Under the pieces are notes generated by a model, which did not search any database, had not been told where the DNA came from, and saw only the letters and a program-made list of their open reading frames with translations. A stretch of 64,000 bases of DNA from Lepraria neglecta (lineage: Eukaryota > Ascomycota > Lecanoromycetes > Lecanorales > Stereocaulaceae): contig CM065648.1 of the NCBI GenBank assembly GCA_033220425.1, positions 4,464,001-4,528,000 of the forward strand. The letters are read 5' to 3'. Position numbers and translations under genes: made by a program. Of the stretch, positions 12,507-25,900 are shown in pieces; positions within the stretch are counted from its first letter, which is position 1; every line of letters starts with the position of its first letter.

Positions 12507-14075
12507 ACTCCTCGAGCCTAATTAATTATTAGGTTATACTTCTTTAACCAAGATATTTCTAAAATTATATAATAGATAGCTATTCTAATAATATTAAAGG
12601 TAATCTCCTTATAGTAGTACTGAATTATAATAGATAATAAAAGTATCTCTTTATCTACCTTTTCTATTAATAATATTAATCTATTAGCTATCTAAAGATC
12701 GTACTATCGTAGCTTCTTTCGAGTTAGTAACCTAGTTATTTATACTAAGTCTCGTGAAATAAAGTTTCTAGTAGCTCTAGAATCTATTATTACAACGGTC
12801 CGCTATCCGTTAATAATTACCGGTATCTTTATATATATATCGTATTGCGCGGAATATAGATATTACTTAGGGGTTAATATATTAATCTCCTTATAGCTAC
12901 CTCTACTATAAAGGATTACTCTTTTCCCTATACGGGGAGGAATCCTATAAGCTATTTTTCGAACTTGTATTTCTTATAGTCGTCGTATAGATATATATAC
13001 TACTACTATAGGTAGTACTAGTTTACTTCTAGATTCTAACGTCTTATTTAGTTTTAGTAGTATATCGCTTCCTCGTCTTTCTCACGCGGAAAGTAGCTTA
13101 GTTATTATTTCCTCGCTAAGTACTAAGGATATCTATCGTCTTTATACTTATAGTACTAGTAATTACTATAGGATAATTTTATTAGAACTCCTAGTTCCTT
13201 TCTATAGTCAATTCGATAATAGTTATAACTATTTTCTATATACTATCTCTAGTAGACTTCCTTATATTTAGGATAATAGTAGTTATTCCTAAAGTCCGAG
13301 ATACTAAAGTCGTTCTAGAATTCTTTTAGTCTTTCTTCCTCTAAGTATTCCTATCTCTCCTTAGATATAGTAGATCTAGGTTCGGGTATTATCGGTAGTT
13401 CTTTCCTTTTAATTATAACCTTCTACTCTAATTCTTCCTTATCCTAATTCTACTTAGGCTACTTTCCCTAAGTGTTACTACTATCCCTAATATATAGCTT
13501 TTCTATCTAAATATTAGCTTCGTTTATAAAGCTATTATTAGAGAACTCCTCGTCTCCTAAATTAGATTCCCTATCTAGTTACTAACTATAGACTTTATTC
13601 TATATTAGTAAGACTTCGCTAGAATTACTATCCTAGTCCTATACTTTTTCTAGTACATTTAGCTACTATCGATATACTATATTTTTCGACTTATAGTCTC
13701 TAGCGAAGTAGCCCGGTTTGCTATAGCTATAATACGTAAGTATTTTCTTCTTGCCCCCTTACTACTTCTTATCCCTAGCTAGCCCTCTAAAGGCCTATTT
13801 ACCTTTTTTCTCTGTAAAATCTAGTTCTATAGGTATATATCCGTAAGGGTCGCGTTCTATATATCCTAGGTAGTAGCTCTTTAATTTAGCGAAAAAGCTC
13901 GAGCGTCCTATTCCGCTAACTTCTCTATTATACCTTTTTTCTATAGTTCTCTTAAATAGTTTATTATTAATCTCGATTACTTCTTTAATTAGTTTATCTA
14001 AGGTATTAATAATAATCCCTAATCTTATAAGTTTGTCTTTAATATTATCCTTAAGTCCTCTCCGATATATAGTTA
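12507..14075 (-). mobile_element. Gypsy family D copy D2, first part
   Basis: Minus-strand gag and protease-like region, matching the reverse complement of about 23.46-25.03 kb (copy D3). It is interrupted at 14076 by Gypsy element E and resumes at 21574, as shown by continuous homology to D3 across the junction. It is old and heavily broken in a RIP-like manner. Confidence 0.75.
14071..14075 (+). repeat. Target-site duplication of element E, left
   Basis: AGTTA directly precedes the left LTR and is repeated at 21574-21578 after the right LTR. Five bp is the usual size for Gypsy integrases. Confidence 0.85.
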
Positions 14076-14527
14076 TATAAGGTATACTCCTCGTTAGCGG
14101 GCCGTTATCGCTCCGTGAACTAGGCTCCTCGCTAGTAGACCGTTACTACGCCCTAGGATCTGCGTCCCGCGGGCGCTACGATGTCGGACTACGGCTTAGC
14201 TCTTCGCTAGTATTATACTACTATATATAAAGGTATTTAAAGACGTGAAGTAGTTATATTACTAGTACAGTATAGATAGTTCTATATTAGAACTAATTAC
14301 TAAGGATCCTCAAGAAAGAAGTAGGTAGACTACTCCTTAAGCTTCTTCCTGCGGGTAATATATAGCTACTATTAGATAGCTAGCGCACTACTAAGAACCT
14401 AGCTCCTGACAGCTACCAAGTCGGTCGAATATCATTCCGATCTACGCTAGCGCTCTATACACTAAGAGATATTAGAATAGCTTTACTAATAAGGTAGACC
14501 CCTTCCAATATAATAGTTAGTATTATA
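14076..14527 (-). repeat. Element E left LTR (3' LTR)
   Basis: 452 bp, matching 21122-21573 along its whole length with scattered transitions. In minus orientation it starts TATAATAC, probably TGTAATAC before mutation. Confidence 0.9.
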
Positions 14528-15289
14528 ATTATCTCCCCCCTTAAGTACTAGTCCTCTAGTATAAACCTGTAGCGGCGCGTATTCGTAGTATATACCGATA
14601 GTAGAGCTAGATAGTTATATATAGAGCTTGTAAAAAACCTTCTAAAACCCGATAGGAAAAAGGAGGGAAAAGAGTCTCTACTTTATACAAGCTCCGAAAT
14701 AACGCGAGTATATTTACTACCGTAGTAACGAGATTATAAGGTAAATTTATTTCGAAGTAAATCTTATATAATACTAGCTAACCGCCGTCACAATATTAAA
14801 AACCCTATAGATTTCCCTTTCACTTTCTTCCTTTATAACTCCTACTACTTATAGTATATAACCTATAATCTAATACTCCTTTAATAGGTATAGACTCTAA
14901 TTAATAATAGATTATCTTATTATAATAATTTTCGATTCCTAAGTAAATAGAGCTATTATAGAGTCGTTATAGAATACTATTAATATCTTAATAGTTAATA
15001 ATAGTAGTAGTACTAGAAGTAAGTATAATTTAATATATAAGAGCCCCGCTATCAGGGCACTACTAATATTTATAGTAGCGGACCTCCCGTATAGGCCGTA
15101 CCTTCGGGTACAAGTCTAGTACTACTATAGGCTGGTACCTCCTTATACTTAGTACAAGGGGGTATAATATAGAGTGAACCGTTATATTATAGTATAGGTA
15201 TTACTTAATATTCTACCTGCGTTCCGCTGATATTAAAGATACTACTAGAGTTTAGGGTAGAGGCCCGGGCGCTCTCCGCCGAGTTAGCC

Positions 15290-15450
15290 GGTAGTGTAGC
15301 AGCAGCGGGCGTGTCACGCCCGTTGGTCCAACGTATTGGGGACCTGCTTCGGCAGGTCACCTAGTAGCGCAAGGACTACAGTATAACCCCCGCCATATCG
15401 GGCCATCAGTCGGCTCGGTAGGTAGCCGACCTGGAGGGGAGGGTGCGGGT
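15290..15450. other. GC-rich hairpin cluster inside element E
   Basis: Within a TA-rich element this segment keeps high GC and several short perfect hairpins: GGGCGTG/CACGCCC at about 15307-15321, CGTTGG/CCAACG at about 15320-15332, and GACCTGC-TTCG-GCAGGTC at 15341-15358. It lies between integrase and the 3' LTR. No tRNA or known RNA family is recognised; its role is unknown. Confidence 0.55.
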
Positions 15451-15688
15451 ATTAGTAAGAATTCCGAATCTATAAGCTAACTCCGCTAACTCGCTGTAGG
15501 AGGTAAGTTATATCCTATTCTTTCCTTCTCTATCCTTCTATTACACCGCTTTTCTTAACTCCGCTTATACGCCTTATACGCTACGCGTATACTAACTAAT
15601 TTCTTCCAGGATAAGGTAGAAGGGCTATATATTATAAGCGTAGAGGTAAGCGTAGCGGAGGAGAGTAAGGAGGAGGAAGAGGAGAGTA

Positions 15689-16037
15689 AGGAGGAAGAGG
15701 AAGAGGAAGAGGAAGAGGAAGAGAAAGAGGAAGAGGAAGAGGAAGAGGAAGAGGAAGAGGAAGAGGAAGAGGAAGAGGAAGAGGAAGAGGAAGAGGAAGA
15801 GGAAGAGGAAGAGGAAGAGGAAGAGGAAGAGGAAGAGGAAGAGGAAGAGGAAGAGGAAGAGGAAGAGGAAGAGGAAGAGGAAGAGGAAGAGGAAGAGGAA
15901 GAGGAAGAGGAAGAGGAAGAGGAAGAGGAAGAGGAAGAGGAAGAGGAAGAGGAAGAGGAAGAGGAAGAGGAAGAGGAAGAGGAAGAGGAAGAGGAAGAGG
16001 AAGAGGAAGAGGAAGAGGAAGAGGAAGAGGAAGAGGA
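15689..16037 (+). repeat. (GAGGAA)n hexanucleotide tract, about 58 units
   Basis: An almost unbroken GAGGAA microsatellite of about 350 bp with a single variant unit near 15721. It translates to poly-Glu on plus and to Leu-Phe repeats on minus, and the latter produces a 158-codon open frame at 15625-16101 that should not be taken as a gene. The tract has no CA or TG, so RIP cannot touch it. On the plus strand the flanks continue with Glu/Arg-rich codons to about 16.25 kb, hinting at an antisense coding remnant, which is unproven. Confidence 0.9.
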
Positions 16038-19000
16038 GGTAAGCTCTAGCGTACCGCCTGTTACCGCTATATACTAAGTTATACAGCTGCCTACAAGCCA
16101 ACCTCGGAGTAATATCATTCGAGGTACTATATTAGAGAACCTAGAGGAGAGGAGGATAGAGGAGAGGAGGGTAAGGAGGAGGGAGAAGAGAAAAGAGAGG
16201 AGGAGAGCTATAAAAGTAGCGAAGAGAGTAAGCGATATCGCTCCGCTACCGCCGCTTATACTAACTTTCTAGGCTTAGTCCTCTTAGATTATATTCTTAC
16301 TTTTTCCTTTTGGTATTCTAGCGTTTAGTAGCTCAGCGATAGAACTATAGAGTTTTATAGTTATATTTAATCAAGATAACTTTCTCCTACGCTTCCTTCC
16401 GCGTCCTATATACTCCTTATACTTATACTTAAGGACTAGTATATTAATAAGTTCATCCTCTAGTAACTATTAGTTATAGATATTACTCTATCTAGTCTAC
16501 TTAACCTTATACTATATACCTTCCTTATTCTTTACCTTATTAATAATTTCTTCTACCTCCTACTATTCTTTATTATTAATAAGTTCTAGGGGCTATATAA
16601 AATCCGCTAACTCCGCGCTATCGCGTAAATAATAGGGTTTAAGTAAGGATATATAAAAGGTATTATAGATATAATAATCCGGGGGTAGTATAAGTCGGTA
16701 CGCCTATACTCCGACCTTATCTTTAATTCTAAAAGGGCTAACGAACTAATAGGATAGCTTCTTACTTAGCTGCCTTTACTTAAGGTTTTTAGCTAATAGT
16801 ATTACTAATTAGCCTACTTAGTACTCTTTAGGCTTATATTCTTAGTTATAATACTTCGCCTACGCCTTAATAGCTCTCTACTAATACTCCTTAATCGTTT
16901 TATAATAGTACTATAACCGCTCTACCTATTCCTTTACTAATAGTATCTCCCCCCTTAGGGAACCGTCCCCGGCTTCCTAATGAATTTCGGGGTTATAACT
17001 ATATCCTGTAAAAAACGGCGAGTAGCCAATAGAGCTATAGAGGCTATTTATATAAGTAAATTCGGCTATAGGCAAGAGCTTTACCTAGTTTATTTATTCT
17101 GAATTTGTAAACGTCCGTAAGAAGTACTCTAATATCTAGTTTTAGCGTTTTATCTAACTATCCGTCTACGGGTAAAAAGCGGTACTTATATACCGCTTAA
17201 TCTTTGTATAATAGCAAACTACTAACTAGAACGCACTTATAAACACAGAGCCTCTATCGCTTATAATACTAGTTAGTATACTATATCGGCAGACAACTTT
17301 ATTAAAGAAGAGTTCCGCTAGCTCGGCGGCGGCGATAGTTTTAGTAGTAGGTAGATAACGAGCTATCTTGGTAAATCTATCTACTACTACTAAAATCGAG
17401 TTATATACGACGCCACCCCGTTTGCTCGAAGGTAATCCTATTATAAAATCCATAGTTAATTCCTACTATAGATCTTTTAGTAACGGCAATAATTATAATT
17501 CGCTATAAGGACGATATCTAGCTACTTTAACCCTTTGATAGATATCGTATATACGTATATAGCTCTGCGCCTACTCCGCGATATTATACTAATAGTACTT
17601 GTACTATAGGAGCTCTAGCGTCTTTTCGGCTCTAAAGTATCCTACTAGGGGGTTATTATAGTATTTACCAATTAATTCTTATCTTAAAGTACTATCTTTA
17701 GGGATATATAGTTATTCCTTATACTAAAGGAGGTTCTTATTATTAAAAGACTAATCTTAATCTAGAAGGCGCGGGTACCCCTCTAACTCTACGCTGTTAC
17801 TTCTATATTTCCTAACCTACTTATTATAGCGTTATAAATCAGAAATTAGCGACTTAAGTAGTCTTTAGGTATCTATATAAGGCCCTTCCTTAAGATCTCT
17901 AATAGTTTTCCTTAGTATAACCACCTAAATACCTATAACTTATAACCCTAGCTATAGTATCGCCTTATCGGCGCGCTTACGTATACTTATATCCTCTATA
18001 GACTAAAGTGCCAGCTTATTCTACAACGTTAGTAATAGCTTAGTATTTAATAGCGAGGCCTCTTTATAATCTAGGCGTCTAGAAGGAGAATCAGCAGGAT
18101 TGGTTTTACCCGCTCTATAGATCATCTCGAAGTTATAAGCTACGAGCTTTAGTACCTAGCGTACTTACCGCGGCGTTAACTCTTTTAGCTTTATAAATCC
18201 CTATAGATTATTATAATCCGTTAGAACCTCTACCGGGAAAAGGCTTCCTTCTAGGTAGTATCGCTACTACTTAAACGCCGTGATAACTATAAGTAATTCT
18301 TAGTTATACACTTTATAATTTTACTTAGCAGGAATTATTTTATAAGACTAGAATATAACTAGCCGCTAGCTCCCTTAGTTATCCGGTTATAATAGGATAC
18401 CTATAATAGTAAAATTCGATATATTAGTCTTAACCCTGATTTTCTAAGATAGATTAAAATATTATAGTAGGGGGGCTTCGGTAAACTTCCTATATAGTTA
18501 TTAGAACGCCGTCTACGCGTTATCAGACTACTCGAGTAGTCCCGTTTTCCTTCTATCCTTACTACCTTTTAGTAGGCTAGTAAGTAGCGCTATAATAGCC
18601 GAATAATAATGGATAAAACGATAATAGAAATTCGCAAAGCCTAGGAATACCTGGACTTCTCGATAAGTCTTCGGTATTAGCCAATCCCCAATTATCTTAA
18701 CTCTACGTATATCTATCTCTACGCTAGCGGTAGAGACGATAAAGTCTAAGTACTTAACCCGGGTCGTAAAAAACTTATACTTCTTCCGGTTCGCATAGAG
18801 TTAGAATTACCGAAGTCTTTAGAGTACTCCTTTAATATATCTCTAGTAGTCCGCTAGGGTTTCCGAAAAAACCAAGATATTATCTAAATATACTATATAC
18901 GTTATATCGACTAGGCCTATAAGGGCCCGATTAATATACGCTTAAAAAGTAGTAGGGGTATTCGCTAATCTAAATAGTATAATAAGATATTTAAAGTGAC

Positions 19001-21121
19001 CGTAACGCGTACGGAACGCTGTCTTCTATTTATCGCTACGCTTAATTCGGATATAGTAATATATATCCTTAAGGTCTAACTTTAAGAATACTTTGGTACC
19101 GCTTAAGCAGTCTAGCGTCTCGGTAATTAGGGGCAATAGGTACCGATTCTTGATTATTACCGTATTTAACCCTTAATAATCTATATAAAGACGTAGCCCC
19201 CTATCCTTTTTCGGTATAAAAAGTATAGGTACTCCTACCGGCGAAATAGAGTAGCGAATCTACTTCTTTCTTAGTATATCGTCAAGGTACCGCCAAAGCT
19301 CCGTTAGCTCCGTCCTTAATAGATTATAGATAGGACTATAAGGTAGCTCCCTACCGTCTAACTTAATAGCGTAGTCTCCCTGCTTTTATTTAGGTAAGAT
19401 CCCTACTTTCTTACTTAAGAAGATATCTTTAAACTCCCGTAATTCAGGAGGAAGGGTTATATCGAACTCGTTAGTCCGAGGTTACTCCGCTATCGCGGCG
19501 CTAGTATAAATTATAGCGAATACTTTCTATTCCTATTACAAAACTTTGCCAAATTCGGTCGGTCTATCCAGCTATATCAGCCTAGGATTTATTTGGTACC
19601 GCTATTAGCGCGCTAGCGTATTAACTATAATACCTAACTTATAAAGCGCTAGTATCCCGATAATCAAGTTAGGACCCTTCTAGTCTACGGCGTAGAATAA
19701 GGAACTACATTCCTTTTCTTGCCCCTAGTTATTAGTAGCTATATAGCTTAACTGAAACGCCCTATAATAAAAGGCGCCTTATCTACTTAGCCATACCGGC
19801 GTCAGTAAGACAACGTGTTCTAGCTATAAATTATATTATACTACGAACCGCTGAGAGACCAAGCTAATCGTCGCCCTAGAGTCAATTAGCCCCTTGATAG
19901 GCTATTAACTACCTAGGAGGATTACTTGTCCCGTAAGGTAAAGAGGTTCTAAGGCTTCTATTCGTCTATCTTCCCCCGCTTACTTAGTAGTAGCGGGGTA
20001 CTATCTTTTTTTAACTATACCGCATTAATAGGGGTAAAGCTTGGATTATCCCTATAGGGACATTCTGGTTTCTAATACCCCGTCTTACTATAATAATAAT
20101 AACTATTATTATAGTAGTCAGGGTTAGCCTTAGGTACTAGATAAGACTTAGAATTTCGTCTCCTCTTGCTACCTTGCTGACGTCCCGCTGGCTCTCCGCC
20201 AGCGGACTTAGTTAGAGTACTAGATACCCGTTCTTCTAAAGGCCTACCCTTATTACTAGACCTAGGTATTAATAGGTAACGCTTAAGGTTCTTTTTCTAT
20301 ATAATCGCAAGTACTAAGAGACCGTTATACGTTATCGGGACGCTACCGGTACTTAGGATTTTAGACTTTAACTCAGGGCGGAGTTTAGTTAAAAAGCTAT
20401 TTACCCGGAACTCTTCCGATAGGGGAGTAATATAGCTTTCTAGTTCTTCTAGGTAAGCTTTAAAGACGGAAACCTTCTATCCCTACTATTACTTAGCGCT
20501 ATTTAAGCGCTCGTAGGCAAGTAGTCGGCGATTTACTAGGTCTACTACTAAATCTAAGAGAAACTAAGAAAAGTTCTTAAAAGAGTAATCGTCTAGCTAT
20601 TCCTTCCGAAAGTATTAGTACTACTATATTACTATATCCCCTTCTAGGGACTATATATAGTAGAGGATTTTCGCCCTATCGGTAGTAAAATATTCAGGAC
20701 TTAGGAGGAATTTGATTTCGACGTCGGCGAACTAGCGGATATACTCTCCTTCGCTATTACCGTAATAGAGCCATATCTTTTCAGGGCGTATTATCTTTAC
20801 CGCCAGTAAGACTAATAGCGCCTTACTATCGCTAAGCCCCTTAAAGTCTTCTATATTAGCTTTAGCTCCTAGTCGAAGCTCTATATTCCGAGCTTCTAAC
20901 TCCCGGACGCGTTTTTCTTCTAATAAGTATTAGTTTTCTACCTTAAGTTAGGTAATCCTCTACTAGAGTACCGGAGATAAAAGGGTTGAGTCCGAGGACT
21001 CTACTATCAGTAGGTTATCGGGGCGCGTAGTCTCCGGTTCTAGTTCTTCTAAAGAGCGCGGTTATCTTACTATAATATCCTACTCCGGGCCTTTAGCCTT
21101 AAAGGTTAGAGTAATTAGAAC

Positions 21122-21573
21122 TATAAGGTATACTCCCCGTCAGCGGGCCGTTATCGCTCCGTGAACTAGGCTCCTCGCTAGTAGACTGTTACTATACCCT
21201 AGGATCTACGTCCCGCGGGCGCTACGATATCGAACTACGGCTTAGCTCTTCGCTAGTATTACGCTACTATATATAAAGGTATTTAAAGACGTAAAGTAGT
21301 TATATTACTAGTATAGTATAGATAGTTCTATATTAGAACTAATTACTAAGGATCCTTAAGAAAGAAGTGGGTAGACCGCTCCTTAAGCTTCTTCCTGCGG
21401 GTAATATATAGCCGCTATTAGGCAGCTAGCGCACTACTAAGAACCTAGCTCCTAATAGCTACCAAGTCGGTCGAATATCATTCCGATCCACGCTAGCGCT
21501 CCGCGCACTAAGAGATATCGGAATAGCTTCACTAACAAGGTAGACCCCTTCTAATATAATAGTTGGTATTATA
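21122..21573 (-). repeat. Element E right LTR (5' LTR)
   Basis: 452 bp, the partner of 14076-14527. In minus orientation this is the upstream LTR and the gag-like part follows. It is followed on the plus strand by AGTTA (21574-21578). Confidence 0.9.
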
Positions 21574-22095
21574 AGTTATTAATATATTATTATCCTAGTT
21601 AGTCTTTACTACGTACTACTAAAACTAAGTTGAATATTCTAATATAGACTTTTTCTAAGTCAAGTAGTAGATAGTTCTTATTACTATATTAATCTTATTA
21701 GATAGTCCGAATATACGGTAGATTTCGAGTCTAAATATAGCTATACTCTCTATCTATTATTTAATTTCGTCGTCTTTATCGTCGTCTTCTATATATTTCT
21801 TTAGGAATAGATTAACCTACTTTTAGGCTCTTCTATATAAGTAAGTAATAGCGAAGGTAGGATATTATTATATAGGTATAAGGTCTTCTTAAAACTTTAA
21901 GTAAAGTAATATCTAGGATAGCTATCCTTCGAGCTTATCTCTTTCCCTATAGTATAAGTCGAGTTAGGCTATCTTAATATACCTACTAAGTCCTTTATTA
22001 ATAGTTAGGCGTTACTATCTACTCCCTCCTAAGGAGCTTAGGGTTAGTACCCTAGAGTCTCTTAGTATAGTACTTATCCTTAAGGGTACTTAAAG
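21574..22095 (-). mobile_element. Gypsy family D copy D2, second part
   Basis: This continues the minus-strand gag and leader of D2 after the insertion of element E. It is a reverse complement of 22930-23460, so together with D3 it forms the arms of a large palindrome centred on Y2. Confidence 0.8.
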
Positions 22096-22929
22096 TATTA
22101 CGAATCGTATTACGTACCGACGGTTATATATAGATTATTCTTAATAGGGATGGCGGTATTACTATATAAGAGGTAAAGTAGGCTTCAATAGATACAAAGC
22201 GGGTCTAGTATATAATTAGATAATATATATTTAGTATCTAGCCTTAAGAGATCTATCGTATATAGTAGAGTACTAGATATAAATAGAAGTTGAGCACGAT
22301 ACTCCAAGTAGTAAATAGTACTCCGTATATATAGATATACGAAATCTATGCCAAGCCTACTATAAGCGACCGATCGAGCTACGCTCGTTTGCTTACAATA
22401 TAAGCGACTAAGCGAGCCTCGTATTACGATTAGGAAATATAATTAGGGATGTACTTATAGAGCGTAGCGCCTATTATAGTTCGAGTCGACGAGTCGGTAT
22501 CCGACTCGGATAGACCCTGAAGGCTTAGTATATTAAGCGATAAGCGTAGTAGTTATAATAAGCGTAGATACGATTAGTACGATTAGTATAATTAGGAAGG
22601 CTTGGTATATTAAGCGATAAGCGCAGTGGTCGCAATAAGCGCAGATACGATTAGTACGATTAGTACGATCAAGAATACTTAGTATAGATTTCGTATATCT
22701 ATATATACGGAGTACTATTTACTATTTAGAGTATCGTACTTAACTTACTATTCAATTATTTACTATATACGATAGATCTCTTAGGCTAGGCACTAAATAT
22801 ATATTATCTAATTATATACTAGACCCGCTTAGTATCACTCAAAGCCTACTTTACCTCTTATATAGTAATACCGCTATCCCTATTAAGAATTAATCTATAT
22901 ACGAAGACTAGTATATACGGTTTATAATA
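22096..22929. mobile_element. Long inverted-repeat element Y2
   Basis: 834 bp with ends TATTACGAATCG and its mutated complement TATAATA. The arms extend about 240 bp inward, and the palindrome continues outward into D2 and D3. The right half (from about 22430) matches Y3 closely. It contains short imperfect repeats of AAGCGTAG..AATAAGCG and GATTAGTACGATTAG. No coding capacity is seen. Confidence 0.7.
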
Positions 22930-25900
22930 CTTTAAGTACCCTTAAGGATAAGTACTATACTAAGAGACCCTAGGGCTAATACCCTAAGCTCCTTAGGAGG
23001 GAGCGGATAATAATAATAGAGATACCTAACTATTAATAAAGGAACTAGTAGATATATCAAGATAGCCTAGTCTAATTTATACTATAGAGAAAGAGATAAG
23101 CTTAAGGGATAGCTATCTTAGGTTAGTTTATACCTAGCTTTTTAGAGGGACTATATACCTACTTAGTAATATCTAACCTTCGCTATTACTTACTTATATA
23201 GAAGAGTCTAGAAGTAGGTTAACTCGTTCCTAAAGAAGTATATAGAAGAACTAGAAGACAATAATAATATAGAAATCAAGTAGTAGATAGAGAGTATAGC
23301 TATATTTAGACTCGAAATCCGCCGTATATTTAGACTATCTAATAAAGTTAATATAGTAATATAAATTATCTAGTACTTAACTTAGAAGAAGTCTATATTA
23401 GAGTATTTAACTTAGTTTTAATAGTATATAGCAAAGACTAACTAGGATAATAATATATTAATAACTATATACCGAAGAGGTCTAAAGGATAACGTTAAGG
23501 ACGAATTTATAAGGTTAGGGATTATTTTAGATACCCTTAATAAACTAATTAAAGAAGTAATCGAAATTAATAATAAACTATTTAAAAGAACTATAGAGAA
23601 AAGGTATAATAGAGGAGTTAGTAGAATAGGATACTTAAGCTTTTTTACTAAATAGAAGAGCTATTACCTAGGATATAAAGAATATAACCCTTATAGACTA
23701 GTACTAATAGAACTGGATTTTACGGAGAAGAAAGGTAAATAGGCCTTTAGAGGGCTAGCTAGGGGCAAGAAGTAGTAAAGGGGTAGAAAGAAAATACTCA
23801 CGTATTATAGCTATAGTAAACCGGGCTACTTCGCTAGAGACTATAAGTCGAAAAATATAGTATATCGATAGTAGCTAAACGTACTAGAAAAGGTACAAGA
23901 CTAGGATAGTAATTCTAGTAGAATCTTACTAATATAGAAGAAGTCTATAGTTAGTAACTAGATAGGGAATCTAATTTAGGAGACGAGGAGTTCTCTAATA
24001 ATAGCTTTATAAATAGAGCTAATACTTAGATAGAAAAGCTATATATTAGGGATAGTAGTAATACTTAGGGAAAGTAATCTAAGAAGGATTAGGATAAGGA
24101 AGAATTAGAATAGGAGGTTATAATTAAAAGGAAAGAACTACTAGTAGTACCTAAATCTAGATCTACTATATCTAAGGAGAGATAGGAATACTTAGAGGAA
24201 GAAAGGCTAAAAGAATTCTAGAAAGATTTTAGTATCTTAGACTTTAGAAGTAACTACTATTACCCTAAATATAAGGAAGTCTACTAGAGATAGTATATAG
24301 AGAATAGTTACGACTATTATAGAATTAATTATAGAAAGGAACTAGGAGTTCTAATAAAATTATCCTATAGTAATTACTAGTACTATAAGTATAAGGATAA
24401 TAGGTATCCTTAGTACTTAGTAAGAAAATAATAACTAAGCTACTTTCCGCGTAAGAAGGACAAAGAAGAGGCTTACTATTAAAACTAAATAAGACGTTAG
24501 AGTCTAGAAGTAAACTAATACTATCTATAGTAATAGTACGTATATTTACACGATAACTATAAGAAATATAAGTTCGAGAAATAACTTATAGGATTCCTCT
24601 CTATATAGGGAAAAGAGTAATCCTTTATAGTAGGGGTAGCTATAAGGAGATTAATATATTAACCCCTAAATAATATCTATATTCCGCGCAATACGATATA
24701 TATATAAAGATACCGGTAATTATTAATAGATAGCGGACCGTTACGATAATAGATTCTAGAGCTACTAGAAACTTTATCTTATAAGACTTGGTATAAATAA
24801 CTAGAATACTAACTTAGAAGAAGTTATAGTAGTATAACCTTTAGATAGCTAATAGGTTAATACTATTAATAGGAAAGGTAGACGAAGAGATACTTTTATT
24901 ACTTATTATAATTTAGCGCTACTATAAGGAGATTACCTTTAATATTATTAGGATAGCTACCTATTATATAATTTTAGGAATACCTTAGTTAAAGGAGTAT
25001 AACCTAATAATTAATTAGGCTCGAGGAGTACTCAAGATAGATTAATCCGGTAATATTACTAGGATTATACCTATATATTAGTAGTATTTAATAGTAGATA
25101 AGAAGTCGAACCGAAGACCGGTCGAGGTATATATTACCTTAGCTTTATATAAGGACGGTACTAAGAGGTAGTCTAACTCTATAGTTACTAGTAAAGATTA
25201 GTAGGATAATAAAGTAAGAGTTAGGGGAGGAACTAATATACCCTCTATCCCTTAGGAGTATAATAAATAGGTATACTTATTTAAGGAAGAGACGAATATA
25301 GAAGTATTACCTAGATACTAGCTATAGGATTATAAGATCGAACTCGAACCTAGTAAATAGCCGATATTTAGACCTATTTACGTATTATTAGAAAAGGAAC
25401 TTAAAGTACTTCGCGGGTATATTAATAAGAACCTTAAAAAGGGATTTATTTAGGAATCTAAATTACTAGTAGGTTATTCTATCCTCTTTATACTAAAGAA
25501 GGATAGAAGCTTAAGACTATATATCGACTATTGAAAGTTAAACGATATTACTATTAAAAATAGATATCTATTACTAAATATAGGAGAGCTATAGGATCGG
25601 CTTAGTAAAGTAAAGATATTTACTAAACTAGATTTTAGAGATATATATAACTTAATTTAGATAAAAGAAGGCGAAGAATAGAAAACTACCTTCTAAACAA
25701 GATATAGCTATTATAAGTATTTAGTAATACCGTTTAGACTTACTAACGTACTAGTAACCTACTAAGCACTTATTAATAATATTATATAAGTATACTTAGA
25801 TTAAATAGCGATAGTATACCTCGATAATATACTAATTTATTCTAAGAATAAGAAAGAGTATATCGAGTATATATAGGATATCCTTAGATACCTATTATAA

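Larger units (their letters stand above)
14076..21573 (-). mobile_element. Ty3/Gypsy element E, full length, nested in D2
   Basis: A 7498-bp LTR retrotransposon on the minus strand with two 452-bp LTRs and a 5-bp AGTTA duplication. On the minus strand the parts run gag (about 21.05-20.2 kb), protease (about 19.9-19.5 kb), reverse transcriptase (about 19.4-18.6 kb), RNase H (about 18.6-18.05 kb) and integrase (about 17.9-16.9 kb; the stretch at 17226-17453 carries the family's MDFIxGLP entry). About 1.7 kb between integrase and the 3' LTR holds a purine tract and a hairpin-rich segment. A purine run, AAGGGGGGAGATAAT on the minus strand, abuts the 3' LTR as a polypurine tract. The frame is structurally complete but the coding part is broken in dozens of places in a RIP-like pattern. 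Insertion into the damaged D2 makes E the younger of the two. Confidence 0.9.

Noticed and set aside
15300-15440. The hairpin cluster as a tRNA or structural RNA gene
   Set aside because: No cloverleaf, no A and B box arrangement and no known family pattern could be recognised.
15625-16101. A 158-codon open frame of Leu-Phe repeats as a membrane protein gene
   Set aside because: It is the antisense reading of the GAGGAA microsatellite, inside retrotransposon E, without any non-repeat domain.
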